Source: Peribacillus sp. FSL H8-0477 (lineage in GTDB: Bacteria; Bacillota; Bacilli; Bacillales; DSM-1321). Taken from it: a stretch of DNA of 64,000 nucleotides. The stretch covers positions 992,001-1,056,000 of the forward strand of contig NZ_JBBODE010000001.1 of NCBI RefSeq assembly GCF_038002765.1. The letters are read 5' to 3'. Below, in pieces: positions 9,449 through 17,380 of the stretch. Positions within the stretch are counted from its first letter, which is position 1, and the number at the start of each line of letters is the position of its first letter. Made by a program: the position numbers and the translations under genes. A model generated the notes under the pieces. That model searched no databases. It saw only the letters and a list, made by a program, of their open reading frames with translations, and was not told where the DNA came from.

Positions 9449-9461
9449 TAATACCTGCCCT

Positions 9462-9494
9462 AAGGCTGTCGAGAAACCTCGACAGCCTTATTTA
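9462..9494 (+). terminator. Intrinsic terminator after yqkF
   Basis: Perfect 12-bp stem (AAGGCTGTCGAG / CTCGACAGCCTT) with a 4-nt loop, followed by a short T-containing run. Confidence 0.8.
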
Positions 9495-9605
9495 AACAGT
9501 AACTTTCAACACGATCTTTCCCTTCCGCCTTCATAGGTCCACCGTTATACATATACTACCCCCAAACAAAAAAATTGCAGAGAAAAATTCTCTACAATCT
9601 TAGGA

Positions 9606-9854
9606 TTATTTATATTTTTTCCAGTCTAAATTACTCTCTCCAAGCAGCTCTTCAAACGATTTGTTTTTCTCGCGCAATCTACGCTCTTCTCGTTTTTTTT
9701 CTTCTTCAGCTTCTTTTTTTACTTGTTCTGCCTGCGATAGTTCTTTTTGTGTTTCACGAAGTTTTGCTAGGATATCTGAATTAATCATATCACCGAGTTT
9801 TGGAGACGTGTCTTCCTGTTTTTTTTGCGGTATCCGTTGTTGTTTTTTCTTCAT
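9606..9854 (-). CDS. yqkE: YqkE-like highly charged small protein (DUF3886)
   Basis: 82-residue soluble protein, strongly basic at the N terminus (MKKKQQRIPQKK). A long charged helix rich in E, K and R (about residues 28-65) precedes the conserved tail NKSFEELLGESNLDWKKYK. Position between yqkF and yqkD and the tail match B. subtilis YqkE. GGAGGGG precedes the ATG at 9854. No function is known; the helix suggests a coiled coil or a nucleic-acid or ribosome contact. Confidence 0.8.
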   Translation of the reverse strand: MKKKQQRIPQKKQEDTSPKLGDMINSDILAKLRETQKELSQAEQVKKEAEEEKKREERRLREKNKSFEELLGESNLDWKKYK

Positions 9855-9990
9855 ATTTCGCCCCTCCTTGCCTTCTATTCTTTTATTATATCATGGCAGC
9901 AGTAAGACGATTCACCACTTTTTCTCGATTTGGAGTTTCGATTCTCAAATGGTAGGATAAGGTAAAATAACTTTTTTCAGGAGGATCATC

Positions 9991-10899
9991 ATGAAGAAAT
10001 GGTGGATAGCAGCTGCTGGCCTTACGGCTGCTTATACAGTCGGTATTGGTGTTTATTTTTCAAATCAAATTATGTACATGAAGAAAAAGGAAGATGACTT
10101 TATTAAAAACCGTGAAATCACGGCAAAGAGACTTGATCTTGCTGCTTTTACAAGGTTGCCGCAAACAGAGCACCTTATCTTTTCTCCAGCAGGCTATACG
10201 GTTAAAGCCATTTTTGTCGAACCCTATCAACATAATAAATGGGTCATTATTTGCCATGGAGTGACTGAAAACAAAACCAATTCCATTAAATATATGAACC
10301 TTTTTCTAAAATTAGGATTCAATGCGGTCATTTATGACCATCGCCGTCATGGAGAGTCAGGCGGAAAGACTAGCTCCTATGGTCATTATGAGAAAGATGA
10401 TCTTAAAGCGGTTATTGATGAACTGAAGAAACAAAAAGGAGATCATCTTATCCTTGGCATACATGGAGAATCAATGGGTGCCGTCAGCATGCTGCTTTAC
10501 GCAGGAATGATTGAAGACAGCGCCGATTTTTACATTGCCGACTGTCCGTTCTCAGATTTCGAAGAATTGTTGACCTATCAGCTTCAAGAAAAAATCCCGT
10601 TTCCACACAGGACCGTTCTTCCTATCGGCCGATTCTTTATCCGGCTGCGTGACAGCTACTGGACAAGTGAAGTCTCACCGCAACAGCATATCCAAAAGAT
10701 AAAAAAACCAGTTCTCTTTATTCACAGCGAACCGGATACCTTTATTCCACCATCCATGACAAAAGAATTGTACGAGCTAAAGCTAGGACCTAAGCAGCTC
10801 TACCTCGCTCCCCGTGGAGCACATGCCCAGTCCTATATTGAAAACACGGAGGAATACGAAAAAGTTGTTTCGCAATTTATTGATCAGTATGTATTGTAA
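9991..10899 (+). CDS. yqkD: Alpha/beta hydrolase, membrane-anchored (YqkD-like)
   Basis: 302 residues. An N-terminal hydrophobic helix (residues 4-25) anchors an alpha/beta-hydrolase domain outside or at the membrane. The oxyanion segment is ICHGVTENK, the nucleophile elbow GIHGESMGA (Ser near 165), the acid D in HSEPDTFIP and the His in RGAHAQSY. The sequence follows B. subtilis YqkD closely. AGGAGGATCATC precedes the ATG. The substrate is unknown; esterase or acyl-hydrolase activity is plausible. Confidence 0.85.
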   Translation: MKKWWIAAAGLTAAYTVGIGVYFSNQIMYMKKKEDDFIKNREITAKRLDLAAFTRLPQTEHLIFSPAGYTVKAIFVEPYQHNKWVIICHGVTENKTNSIKYMNLFLKLGFNAVIYDHRRHGESGGKTSSYGHYEKDDLKAVIDELKKQKGDHLILGIHGESMGAVSMLLYAGMIEDSADFYIADCPFSDFEELLTYQLQEKIPFPHRTVLPIGRFFIRLRDSYWTSEVSPQQHIQKIKKPVLFIHSEPDTFIPPSMTKELYELKLGPKQLYLAPRGAHAQSYIENTEEYEKVVSQFIDQYVL

Positions 10900-10902
10900 T
10901 AT

Positions 10903-10931
10903 AGCGCCGTGCCTAATTCTTGGCCGGCGCT
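10903..10931. terminator. Bidirectional terminator between yqkD and yqkB
   Basis: GC-rich hairpin with arms AGCGCCGTGCC and GGCCGGCGCT between two convergent genes. Confidence 0.65.
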
Positions 10932-10939
10932 CTTTGACA

Positions 10940-11269
10940 TTATTTCGTACGATTCATAAAGCTTAACCGCGGATTCAACATTTGATTAGGACTTTTAAGC
11001 TGAAAGCTGTTAACTGCTGGTACGAAATCAATTTTCAACTCGTCATCCATAAATATCATCTTTGATTTTTCTACATACACCGGCATGAGATTCGTTGAGA
11101 TTTCTATGTCTTCCTTTTCATCAAGTTCATCCATGAGCCATAAGGCTGTTACTCCGTTCATTACACATCCGTTACCTTCTGTATCATATTTCAATAGAAG
11201 ATAACCTTCTCTATCGGCAATCTTCTCTGTTATCTTTTCAATAGCTGATTCTGTCCATTCAATTTTCAT
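10940..11269 (-). CDS. yqkB: HesB/IscA-like iron-sulfur biosynthesis family protein (YqkB)
   Basis: 109 residues with a HesB/IscA-like fold. The first conserved cysteine position is present (EGNGCVMNGV), but the C-terminal CxC of true A-type carriers is absent, as in other YqkB-type proteins. The ATG at 11269 is preferred: AGGAGGT lies 6 nt upstream, while it abuts the ATG at 11275. A role in Fe-S cluster handling is inferred from the family only; loss of the CxC makes a classic scaffold or carrier role doubtful. Confidence 0.75.
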   Translation of the reverse strand: MKIEWTESAIEKITEKIADREGYLLLKYDTEGNGCVMNGVTALWLMDELDEKEDIEISTNLMPVYVEKSKMIFMDDELKIDFVPAVNSFQLKSPNQMLNPRLSFMNRTK

Positions 11270-11340
11270 ATGCATACCTCCTGTAATTTCTTAAGTATAA
11301 AGGAAGTATTCCTCACTGTTAACTTTTCAGCCTGCTCCAG

Positions 11341-11673
11341 CTAATCTGTAAACCGAATATCAACCATCCTGTTGAGGGCAATGTAGTGAGGCTGCTCAAA
11401 ACAGTCGATGACATGCAGTTTTTGCTGTGTTTCATTATAGTAGTGGATAGTGCCAATCAGCAGCTGATAACGCCGCTGCTCATAATACGTAATCGTCACG
11501 GTCTTTCCCGTTTCCATTGCTTCTCCCATTGTCATATTCATTTCTTCGAGCTGTTGTTCGTCAAGCAGCCGTTCACTTTCATAGGAGTCTTCATGCGCCC
11601 ATTCCCGGAGCATTGTAACGTGTTCTGGCAGCATCATTGCTGTCCATTTCATTCGTCCACGATCTTTCAGCAT
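11341..11673 (-). CDS. yqjX: YolD-like protein (YqjX), partner of UV-damage polymerase
   Basis: 110-residue YolD-family protein (MLKDRGRMKWTAMMLPEH start, LDEQQLEEMN, YYEQRRYQLLIGTIHYY). Members lie next to UvrX/YqjW-type Y-family polymerases and are thought to be accessory to translesion synthesis, structurally compared with UmuD. It starts 17 nt after the polymerase stop with a strong AGGAGGAGG site, so it is the second gene of the LexA-regulated unit. Confidence 0.85.
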   Translation of the reverse strand: MLKDRGRMKWTAMMLPEHVTMLREWAHEDSYESERLLDEQQLEEMNMTMGEAMETGKTVTITYYEQRRYQLLIGTIHYYNETQQKLHVIDCFEQPHYIALNRMVDIRFTD

Positions 11674-11690
11674 GGTGTATCCTCCTCCTT

Positions 11691-12950
11691 TTATGCCTTA
11701 TGTCCGCCGAGCAGTTTACTTCGGTATACAGCCGTTCCTGCATCTGTATATGACACAGCCCGCAGTAACGCTTTTGAGCCGTATTTCGAGCGAATTCGGT
11801 CAACCGTATAGCCCAGCTCTCGTTTTTTCCAGCGCGATTTATCGAATAAACTAAGTTGCATTTCATTATCATCAACGATACTAGAAAGCGTAACTGCAAT
11901 ACTCCGTACCGTTTTACCACAGTAATTTTCTTTAAACAGCTGCAGGCAGACCCTATATAAGTCCATGGTGATATTTGTCGGGTCATCAATGGATCTCGAG
12001 CGCTGAAAACCGCCGCCGAATTCATCTTGACTATACCCAATCCCAAGACTAATCGTTCGCCCGGCTTTTGAGTGTGTACGTGCTCGTCTCGCCACTTCCT
12101 CGCATATTTCCAGAATCACCTGTTTGATTTCCCTCTCTTCCTTATAATCCCGCAGTAAAATTTGACTCTTGCCAAAACTAACCTGCCCTTCCATAATCGG
12201 TGCTCCTATTTCCGAGAGATCAATTCCCCAAGCATGGTAATACAGTTGATTTCCCATGACGCCGAATTTTTTTTCAAGCATTTCCAGACTGTAGTGTGCA
12301 AGCTGTTTGACCGTAAAGATTCCCATTCCGTTTAGGGTTTTCTGGAGCCTGCCGCCAATCCCCCACATTTTATTAAGGGGCGAAACAGGCCAAAGCTTTG
12401 ACGGTACATCCTCGTACGTCCATTCGGCAATCCCTGTATGCTTAGCATCCAAATCTAGACATAGCTTTGCCAATAACATATTTGGTCCAATGCCGATTGC
12501 ACAGGAAAGTTGAAATTCCCGTTCAATTTCATCTTTAATCTTCGCAGCAATCGTACGAGCATCTCCCCATAGCGAAGTGGCTCCGTCAACTCGAATAAAG
12601 CTTTCATCTACACTGTAGACATGAATGGCTTCCATTGGAACATACCGGTGAAACAAGCGGGTAATTTCGGTTGATATCCGCATATAGGTCGCCATTTTAG
12701 GCTCTTCTACCAGAATCCGCGGATCATTGGGAATCTCAAACATCCGTGAACCCGTCTTAATTCCAAAATCCTTTTTCAACCTTGGGGAAGCAGCCAGCAC
12801 CACACTGCCCGTACGCTGCTTATCTCCTACAATCGCCAAATGACAATCCAAGGGATCAATCCCGAGCATGACAGCCGTACAACTTGCATAAAAGCTTTTC
12901 ATATCAATGCACATAATCGACTGCTTTGGCATCTTTTCATAATCCACCAT
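11691..12950 (-). CDS. yqjW: Y-family DNA polymerase (UvrX/YqjW, PolY2 type)
   Basis: 419-residue translesion polymerase. The catalytic palm contains CIDMKSFYASC (first Asp near residue 14) and SVDESFIRVDG (acidic pair near 115). A helix-hairpin-helix MWGIGGRLQKTLNGMGI and a little-finger domain follow. The ATG at 12950 fits AGGTGG 5 nt upstream better than the GTG at 12959, which overlaps that site. It is the SOS-type paralogue of DinB; two LexA boxes precede it. A second Y-family polymerase lies 20 kb away in this window. Confidence 0.92.
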   Translation of the reverse strand: MVDYEKMPKQSIMCIDMKSFYASCTAVMLGIDPLDCHLAIVGDKQRTGSVVLAASPRLKKDFGIKTGSRMFEIPNDPRILVEEPKMATYMRISTEITRLFHRYVPMEAIHVYSVDESFIRVDGATSLWGDARTIAAKIKDEIEREFQLSCAIGIGPNMLLAKLCLDLDAKHTGIAEWTYEDVPSKLWPVSPLNKMWGIGGRLQKTLNGMGIFTVKQLAHYSLEMLEKKFGVMGNQLYYHAWGIDLSEIGAPIMEGQVSFGKSQILLRDYKEEREIKQVILEICEEVARRARTHSKAGRTISLGIGYSQDEFGGGFQRSRSIDDPTNITMDLYRVCLQLFKENYCGKTVRSIAVTLSSIVDDNEMQLSLFDKSRWKKRELGYTVDRIRSKYGSKALLRAVSYTDAGTAVYRSKLLGGHKA

Positions 12951-12966
12951 TTTTTCCACCTCAACA

Positions 12967-13020
12967 AGAATATACGTTCGCCTTTTTATTCTATCCTTAT
13001 CTTAAGCGAATATGCGTTCG
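12967..13020 (-). promoter_or_regulatory. Two LexA (DinR) boxes and promoter of yqjW-yqjX
   Basis: The distal box at 13007-13020, CGAATATGCGTTCG, matches CGAAC-N4-GTTCG at nine of ten fixed positions. A weaker box at 12967-12980 lies beside the ribosome site. On the minus strand TTGAAT and TAAGAT are spaced 17 nt apart with the distal box in the spacer, so LexA binding would block RNA polymerase. Apart from this and the WalR site, I see nothing else in the 368-nt gene-free stretch. Confidence 0.8.
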
Positions 13021-13222
13021 TATTCAATAGAAATTTTATAACAATCTTCAACATTTTACGGATACCTTCTTAAATAATATTATTTAGGAAAAATTTTCTT
13101 TACCTTCCAGCAATATTTTAAAATCAAGTAGTTTTGACGGATACACAAGAAAAAAATCTGGTTATAAGCCCATAATATCTAAAATACAGGAACTTATTAC
13201 CTTGGTCCTTTTACCTATTATT

Positions 13223-13270
13223 TGTAATGAAAATGTAACCAATTTATCCATTAAAATATTGTAATATAGT
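13223..13270 (+). promoter_or_regulatory. WalR (YycF) box and promoter of the NlpC/P60 endopeptidase gene
   Basis: TGTAAT-N5-TGTAAC at 13223-13239 is an exact match to the WalR direct repeat TGTWAH-N5-TGTWAH. It is followed 25 nt later by a -10-like TATAGT at 13265-13270 with a poor -35, as expected for an activated promoter. The controlled gene encodes a cell-wall endopeptidase, the classic WalRK target class. Confidence 0.7.
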
Positions 13271-13318
13271 AAAGTCATAGTTAAATAGAAATAGAGATCT
13301 CGAGGGGGACAATACAAC

Positions 13319-13975
13319 ATGAAAAAATGGATAGCTTCAGCTGCCATTGCTTCCGCTTTAATGCTTACACCAATTCATGCTTTTGCAAATATCGGAGATA
13401 AAACACTTAAACCGGCTACAACAAGCAACGATAATCGCCAGCTTCAAGAGCTGTTGAAAATAAAAGGTTACTTTACATACAGTGGTTCATTCACAACCTA
13501 TTATGGCAGCTACACAACATCCGCCGTGAAGAAATTCCAAAAAGCAAAAGGACTTACTGCAGATGGAATTGCAGGTCCAGCAACTTTTAAAGCACTTGGC
13601 GTATACAACGTTAACAATACAACCCTAATTAAAAATGCGAAATCACTACTTGGTACTCCATATAAATGGGGCGGTACAACGACATCAGGATTTGATTGCT
13701 CTGGGCTGATCTATTATGTGTACAAGAAACAAGGAATTACACTGCCACGTACATCAGCATCGCTTTATAAAAACACAGGATTAAAGGTATCCTCTCCATC
13801 AAAAGGCGACCTAGTCTTCTTTGATACTTCTTCCAATAAAACCGGCGTCAATCATGTTGGTATTTTTATTGGAAACGGAGAATTTATCAGTGCCGCTTCA
13901 TCAAAAGGAGTCAGCATTGCAAAAATGAACAATTCATATTGGAAAGCAGCCTATAAAGGCGCAAAAACACTATAA
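13319..13975 (+). CDS. Secreted peptidoglycan endopeptidase (PG-binding + NlpC/P60)
   Basis: 218 residues: a Sec signal peptide (to about AFA, residue 23), one peptidoglycan-binding repeat (residues 36-93, VKKFQKAKGLTADGIAGPATF) and an NlpC/P60 domain (100-218). Catalytic Cys127 lies in SGFDCSGL and His179 in VNHVGIFIG. It is predicted to cut D-Glu-DAP bonds in stem peptides, like D,L-endopeptidases used for growth or separation. AGGGGGAC precedes the ATG, and an intrinsic terminator follows at once, so it is monocistronic. Confidence 0.9.
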   Translation: MKKWIASAAIASALMLTPIHAFANIGDKTLKPATTSNDNRQLQELLKIKGYFTYSGSFTTYYGSYTTSAVKKFQKAKGLTADGIAGPATFKALGVYNVNNTTLIKNAKSLLGTPYKWGGTTTSGFDCSGLIYYVYKKQGITLPRTSASLYKNTGLKVSSPSKGDLVFFDTSSNKTGVNHVGIFIGNGEFISAASSKGVSIAKMNNSYWKAAYKGAKTL

Positions 13976-13984
13976 GTTCAACCA

Positions 13985-14020
13985 AAAGGCTGCCGATAAT
14001 CATCGGCAGCCTTTCTTTTA
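13985..14020. terminator. Terminator after the NlpC/P60 gene
   Basis: 13-bp perfect stem AAAGGCTGCCGAT / ATCGGCAGCCTTT, followed by CTTTTATTT. It also faces the end of the convergent anti-sigma gene. Confidence 0.85.
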
Positions 14021-15316
14021 TTTAATTTTTAATTTTACATTTTTCTTAATAACCATCGGGTAATCAGAAATTTCTAAAATAATCGGCCCTGGCACAAGCT
14101 TTTCACGTTCATATCTGATTGACACCTCATGTACATCTGCCCCTTCCTCAGAATAGGTACTTGTCGAGCCGCCATAGATATCTTCACCCTTAGCATTTCG
14201 AATTCTTGAAGTAAGCTCGTAGCGAAGTTCACTGTCCATGTTCACTTTATAAATGACCTCAGACTTAGTCAACTTCACATCATACATCGCATGATCGGGT
14301 GGTCCCTGAAGCAGAACCCCTGTTTTTGGATCAATTTTAATCAGCAGCTGATCTTTGTCTAGCGCGCGGATTGAACTGAAAGTAAGATATAAATGATCCG
14401 GATTTTGAAAGTAATTGCTCTCAAGATAAAAAGTCCTCTTATCATTCTCTCCATGTGCGGTTATTCCGTTTTTAATTCCACTCCAGACTTCACCCTGTTC
14501 ATTAACAATCCTCAGATCTTCAAAAGTAAACACCTTCTTCGTATTATCAGGATCAAATTCAACTTCAATCTCGGTACGGAGAGGATAGGTGGTTATGTTC
14601 TTAAATGTAATGTTTTGTCCACCCACTTCTATCGTTTTATTAACCGGATAGCTTTTCTTCTGTTTTTCGTAAGCAACCGGATCGAGCTTTAAAGGAAACA
14701 TTAAGGCATGTTTTTCAGGCTTCAGAGTCAATAATAGTTTTAACTCTTTTTCGCGCTGAGGTTCATCAAAATAAAAAGTGACTTCCGAATCACCTTTACC
14801 ATCCTCTAAATTAATGGTGGAAAATCCTGAAGATACTTCAAGGTCGTTTCCGTCCATTGTTTGGAGTGAGGGAATGATCTGGAGGTCTTCTTTTCTTGGT
14901 GTACCCTCAAAAGAATAAAAAACCTTCATTTGCTGCTTATCAACAATTATCGAATCAACTGTAATTTTAAGTCCATCATATTCATCTGTAACCCCAATTT
15001 CTTGGATATAATTATGGTTAACCGCATCCATCAATCCTTTATCAGTGGAGATTCGTTCGATAATTTTATCCATTCCAGGCAGGATAGATACGTAACTGGC
15101 AACCGCAGGCGAAACCCGAATAGCTGTTAAAAGTGACAGAATGAGGATGGCTGCCATCGAGATAGAAATAAGCCAAGGCTTCCACTTAGGATGTGCAGGC
15201 TGCTTTGCTTTCATCACTCCCCTTTGAATTGCAGCATCGAGGCGCTCGACAGGGATGTCCAGTTCATCATAATCTTCTTTCATCGTACGTAATCTCTCTT
15301 CTTCTTTTTCATACAT
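14018..15316 (-). CDS. DUF4179 membrane protein, probable anti-sigma factor
   Basis: 432 residues: a cytoplasmic N terminus of about 50 residues, one transmembrane helix (about 52-75, PWLISISMAAILILSLL), then an extracytoplasmic DUF4179 region with beta-rich sequence. The ATG at 15316 is chosen because AAAGGGGG lies 9 nt upstream. It overlaps the ECF sigma stop codon by 8 nt, the usual arrangement for a cognate anti-sigma. It presumably holds the sigma factor at the membrane until an envelope signal is sensed. Confidence 0.8.
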   Translation of the reverse strand: MYEKEEERLRTMKEDYDELDIPVERLDAAIQRGVMKAKQPAHPKWKPWLISISMAAILILSLLTAIRVSPAVASYVSILPGMDKIIERISTDKGLMDAVNHNYIQEIGVTDEYDGLKITVDSIIVDKQQMKVFYSFEGTPRKEDLQIIPSLQTMDGNDLEVSSGFSTINLEDGKGDSEVTFYFDEPQREKELKLLLTLKPEKHALMFPLKLDPVAYEKQKKSYPVNKTIEVGGQNITFKNITTYPLRTEIEVEFDPDNTKKVFTFEDLRIVNEQGEVWSGIKNGITAHGENDKRTFYLESNYFQNPDHLYLTFSSIRALDKDQLLIKIDPKTGVLLQGPPDHAMYDVKLTKSEVIYKVNMDSELRYELTSRIRNAKGEDIYGGSTSTYSEEGADVHEVSIRYEREKLVPGPIILEISDYPMVIKKNVKLKIK

Positions 15317-15824
15317 TTGATGCATCCCCCTTTGCTTCAAGCTTGCTTTTTAGTATCTTCAATGCTTTATACAGGCGGGTTTTAACCGTTCCTTCTGGAC
15401 ACTGCCAAAGCTCAGCAATTTCCGTAATTTTCAACTCATGAAAATACTTTAATTCAAGAAGTTCGCGCTGCTTTGTCTCCATCTCTTTCATCGCCTGCTC
15501 AATTTCAATACTTTTATGATTCTGATAAACAGCTGCCTGTTCCATTTTTTCTATATCAACGATCATCCGTTTTTTGCTCTTTTGAACGTCCATACAGTAA
15601 TTCAGTAGAATTCGGATCAGCCACGTGGAAAAGAAATCTGGATTTTTTATTTTTTTCAATGCACGATAGGCCCGAAAGGTAACTTCTTGAAGCGCTTCTA
15701 CCGCATCATCTTCATTTCGTAAATACGAATAAGCCATTTTATATAATTGGATTTTATGACGATCCATCAGTTCGGTAAATGCTGCATCATCCCCTTCGAC
15801 TGCACGCATAACCAAGTCTTTCAT
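15309..15824 (-). CDS. ECF-type RNA polymerase sigma factor
   Basis: 171 residues with Sigma70 region 2 (residues 10-75, YKMAYSYLRNEDDAVEALQEVTFRAYRAL) and region 4 (115-165, ITEIAELWQCPEGTVKTRLYKALKIL). It resembles Bacillus SigV/SigM/SigW-class envelope-stress factors, but I cannot assign one. It is cotranscribed with the DUF4179 protein and preceded by an ECF-like promoter, so it is likely autoregulated. Confidence 0.9.
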   Translation of the reverse strand: MKDLVMRAVEGDDAAFTELMDRHKIQLYKMAYSYLRNEDDAVEALQEVTFRAYRALKKIKNPDFFSTWLIRILLNYCMDVQKSKKRMIVDIEKMEQAAVYQNHKSIEIEQAMKEMETKQRELLELKYFHELKITEIAELWQCPEGTVKTRLYKALKILKSKLEAKGDASNV

Positions 15825-15855
15825 AAAACTTCCCCCTTTTTCTCTCTATACACAT

Positions 15856-15883
15856 TAGACATCGGCAGGAGAGAAAAGTTTTA
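15856..15883 (-). promoter_or_regulatory. ECF-sigma-type promoter of the sigma/anti-sigma operon
   Basis: The minus strand reads TAAAAC, 16 nt, then TGTCTA. Bacillus ECF promoters have TGAAAC with CGTC at 16-17 nt, so each element differs by one base. It lies 32 nt upstream of the sigma start codon. Confidence 0.6.
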
Positions 15884-15891
15884 AAGAACAG

Positions 15892-15921
15892 AAAAAAACT
15901 TCCTATACGAGGAAGTTTTTT
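15892..15921 (-). terminator. Terminator of the DUF3221 lipoprotein gene
   Basis: Stem AAAAACTTCCT / AGGAAGTTTTT with a T-run on both sides. It separates the lipoprotein gene from the ECF promoter. Confidence 0.75.
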
Positions 15922-16453
15922 AATGCTGATCTAGTATTTCCTTTGTCTCACCGTCAACCATAACCGTGAACGATTCATCAAGATTAGAACGCTTCATCAA
16001 TTCAATATCATAGATATCTTCTTCTGGAATATGAGTCAGCTTCAATACCATAAACTGCTGACTTTCACTTTTTTTCACATAGTCGATGGCAGAGGTAACC
16101 GCTTCCCTTTCCCGCAGACTCGATTCGTCTGTCAGCACAAGTACAAGCTTTGCTTGTCCCTTGTTGGGAAATGCTTTATTCAATTCCCCGGTATACCATG
16201 TCTTCACCTTCATGCCAATTTGCACGTCAGTCCAATCCAAAATTTCGCCATTCAAGTCCTTTATTTGCGCTTGATCGGTAATTTTGTAATAGGTGCTGTT
16301 AATTAATAACGTATTTGCTTCTGGATCTATGTTGGTGATAAACCCGTCTTCGCCCTTACCAATCGCTTCCGCACTTTGTTCAGATGTAAAGGGCTGGCAG
16401 CCAGAAAGTAGAAGTAAGCAAATTGATACCAAAAGAAGTATTCCTCGTTTCAC
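15920..16453 (-). CDS. DUF3221-type lipoprotein
   Basis: 177 residues starting at a GTG preceded by GGGGG. A signal peptide with lipobox LLSGC (Cys near residue 19) predicts lipid anchoring on the outer face. The N-terminal domain (residues 35-110, VQIGMKVKTWYTGELNKAFP) looks like DUF3221. The C-terminal part (VLKLTHIPEEDIYDIELMKR...TVMVDGETKEIL) resembles a PepSY-like repeat. Function unknown. It sits directly upstream of the ECF sigma operon but is separated from it by a terminator. Confidence 0.75.
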   Translation of the reverse strand: MKRGILLLVSICLLLLSGCQPFTSEQSAEAIGKGEDGFITNIDPEANTLLINSTYYKITDQAQIKDLNGEILDWTDVQIGMKVKTWYTGELNKAFPNKGQAKLVLVLTDESSLREREAVTSAIDYVKKSESQQFMVLKLTHIPEEDIYDIELMKRSNLDESFTVMVDGETKEILDQH

Positions 16454-16565
16454 TTTCGTCCCCCTCTCTTGTTTTGAACCTGGATATCACCTTATTACCA
16501 ATATATCACATTTTTCAAAAGAGAGGGACAAACAAAACATTAAGTTCTTACCAAAACAGTTACCG

Positions 16566-17360
16566 TTACTTTTTAAAAAACGCGCCTTTTCCCAGCGTCT
16601 CAGCCGTTCTAGGAAAGAGATTATAAAATTTACTGGCAGCATTCATATATCCTGGTAGATTGATTTCACGTTTAGAAGTAAGCATTGCCGCAACAATTTT
16701 TTCTGCTACATCCCCAGGCTTAAGCATAAATTTAGCTATATTTTTTACATACGAACCCGTCTCATCCGCAATCTCAAAGAAATTCGTTTCAATAGGACCT
16801 GGGTTAACGGTCGTAACATGAATATTCGTCTCCATCATTTCCATACGCAGTGCATTTGAATAGCCAAGTACAGCAAATTTTGTTGCCGAATACAAAGAAG
16901 ATTTAGGCGTCGCCATTTTTCCTGCTTGAGACGCTATGTTAATGATATGTCCTTGATTTCTTTGCAGCATGGGTGGAAGAACCATTTTCGTACAGGCCAT
17001 TAAACCAATGACATTTACATTAAACATCGTTTCCGCTTCGTGGATTTCCGTATCAACCGCCTGTTTAAACATGCCAAATCCTGCATTATTGACGAGTACA
17101 TCCACTTTGCCTGCATCTTGAAGGATTTTTGTAAAAACCACTTCAATATCTTTTGGGATACCTACATCAAGTTTGTACGCATAAAAATCCTGCTGTTTAT
17201 ATTGAATACTCAGTTCTTGCTTTAGCTGTTCTAGTTTTTCCAAACTTCTAGCAAGCAAGACTACCTTGGCCCCTCTTGCTGCCGCACGACGAGCAACTTC
17301 CATTCCAATTCCACCGGAGGCCCCAGTGATTACTACACATTTATCTTGTAAATTCCCCAT
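16566..17360 (-). CDS. yqjQ: Short-chain dehydrogenase/reductase (YqjQ-like)
   Basis: 264-residue NAD(P)-dependent oxidoreductase with the classical SDR motifs: TGASGGIG near residue 12, NNAGFG near 91, Ser in NIASQAGK and the YxxxK pair in YSATKFAVLGYS. GATGAGGTG precedes the ATG. It follows yqjP with 20 nt between them, as in B. subtilis. The substrate is unknown. Confidence 0.88.
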   Translation of the reverse strand: MGNLQDKCVVITGASGGIGMEVARRAAARGAKVVLLARSLEKLEQLKQELSIQYKQQDFYAYKLDVGIPKDIEVVFTKILQDAGKVDVLVNNAGFGMFKQAVDTEIHEAETMFNVNVIGLMACTKMVLPPMLQRNQGHIINIASQAGKMATPKSSLYSATKFAVLGYSNALRMEMMETNIHVTTVNPGPIETNFFEIADETGSYVKNIAKFMLKPGDVAEKIVAAMLTSKREINLPGYMNAASKFYNLFPRTAETLGKGAFFKK

Positions 17361-17380
17361 TTATACACCTCATCATTTCA

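Noticed and set aside
13162..13347. Minus-strand frame of 61 codons upstream of the NlpC/P60 gene
   Set aside because: It overlaps the WalR box, promoter and start of the endopeptidase gene and shows no ribosome site.
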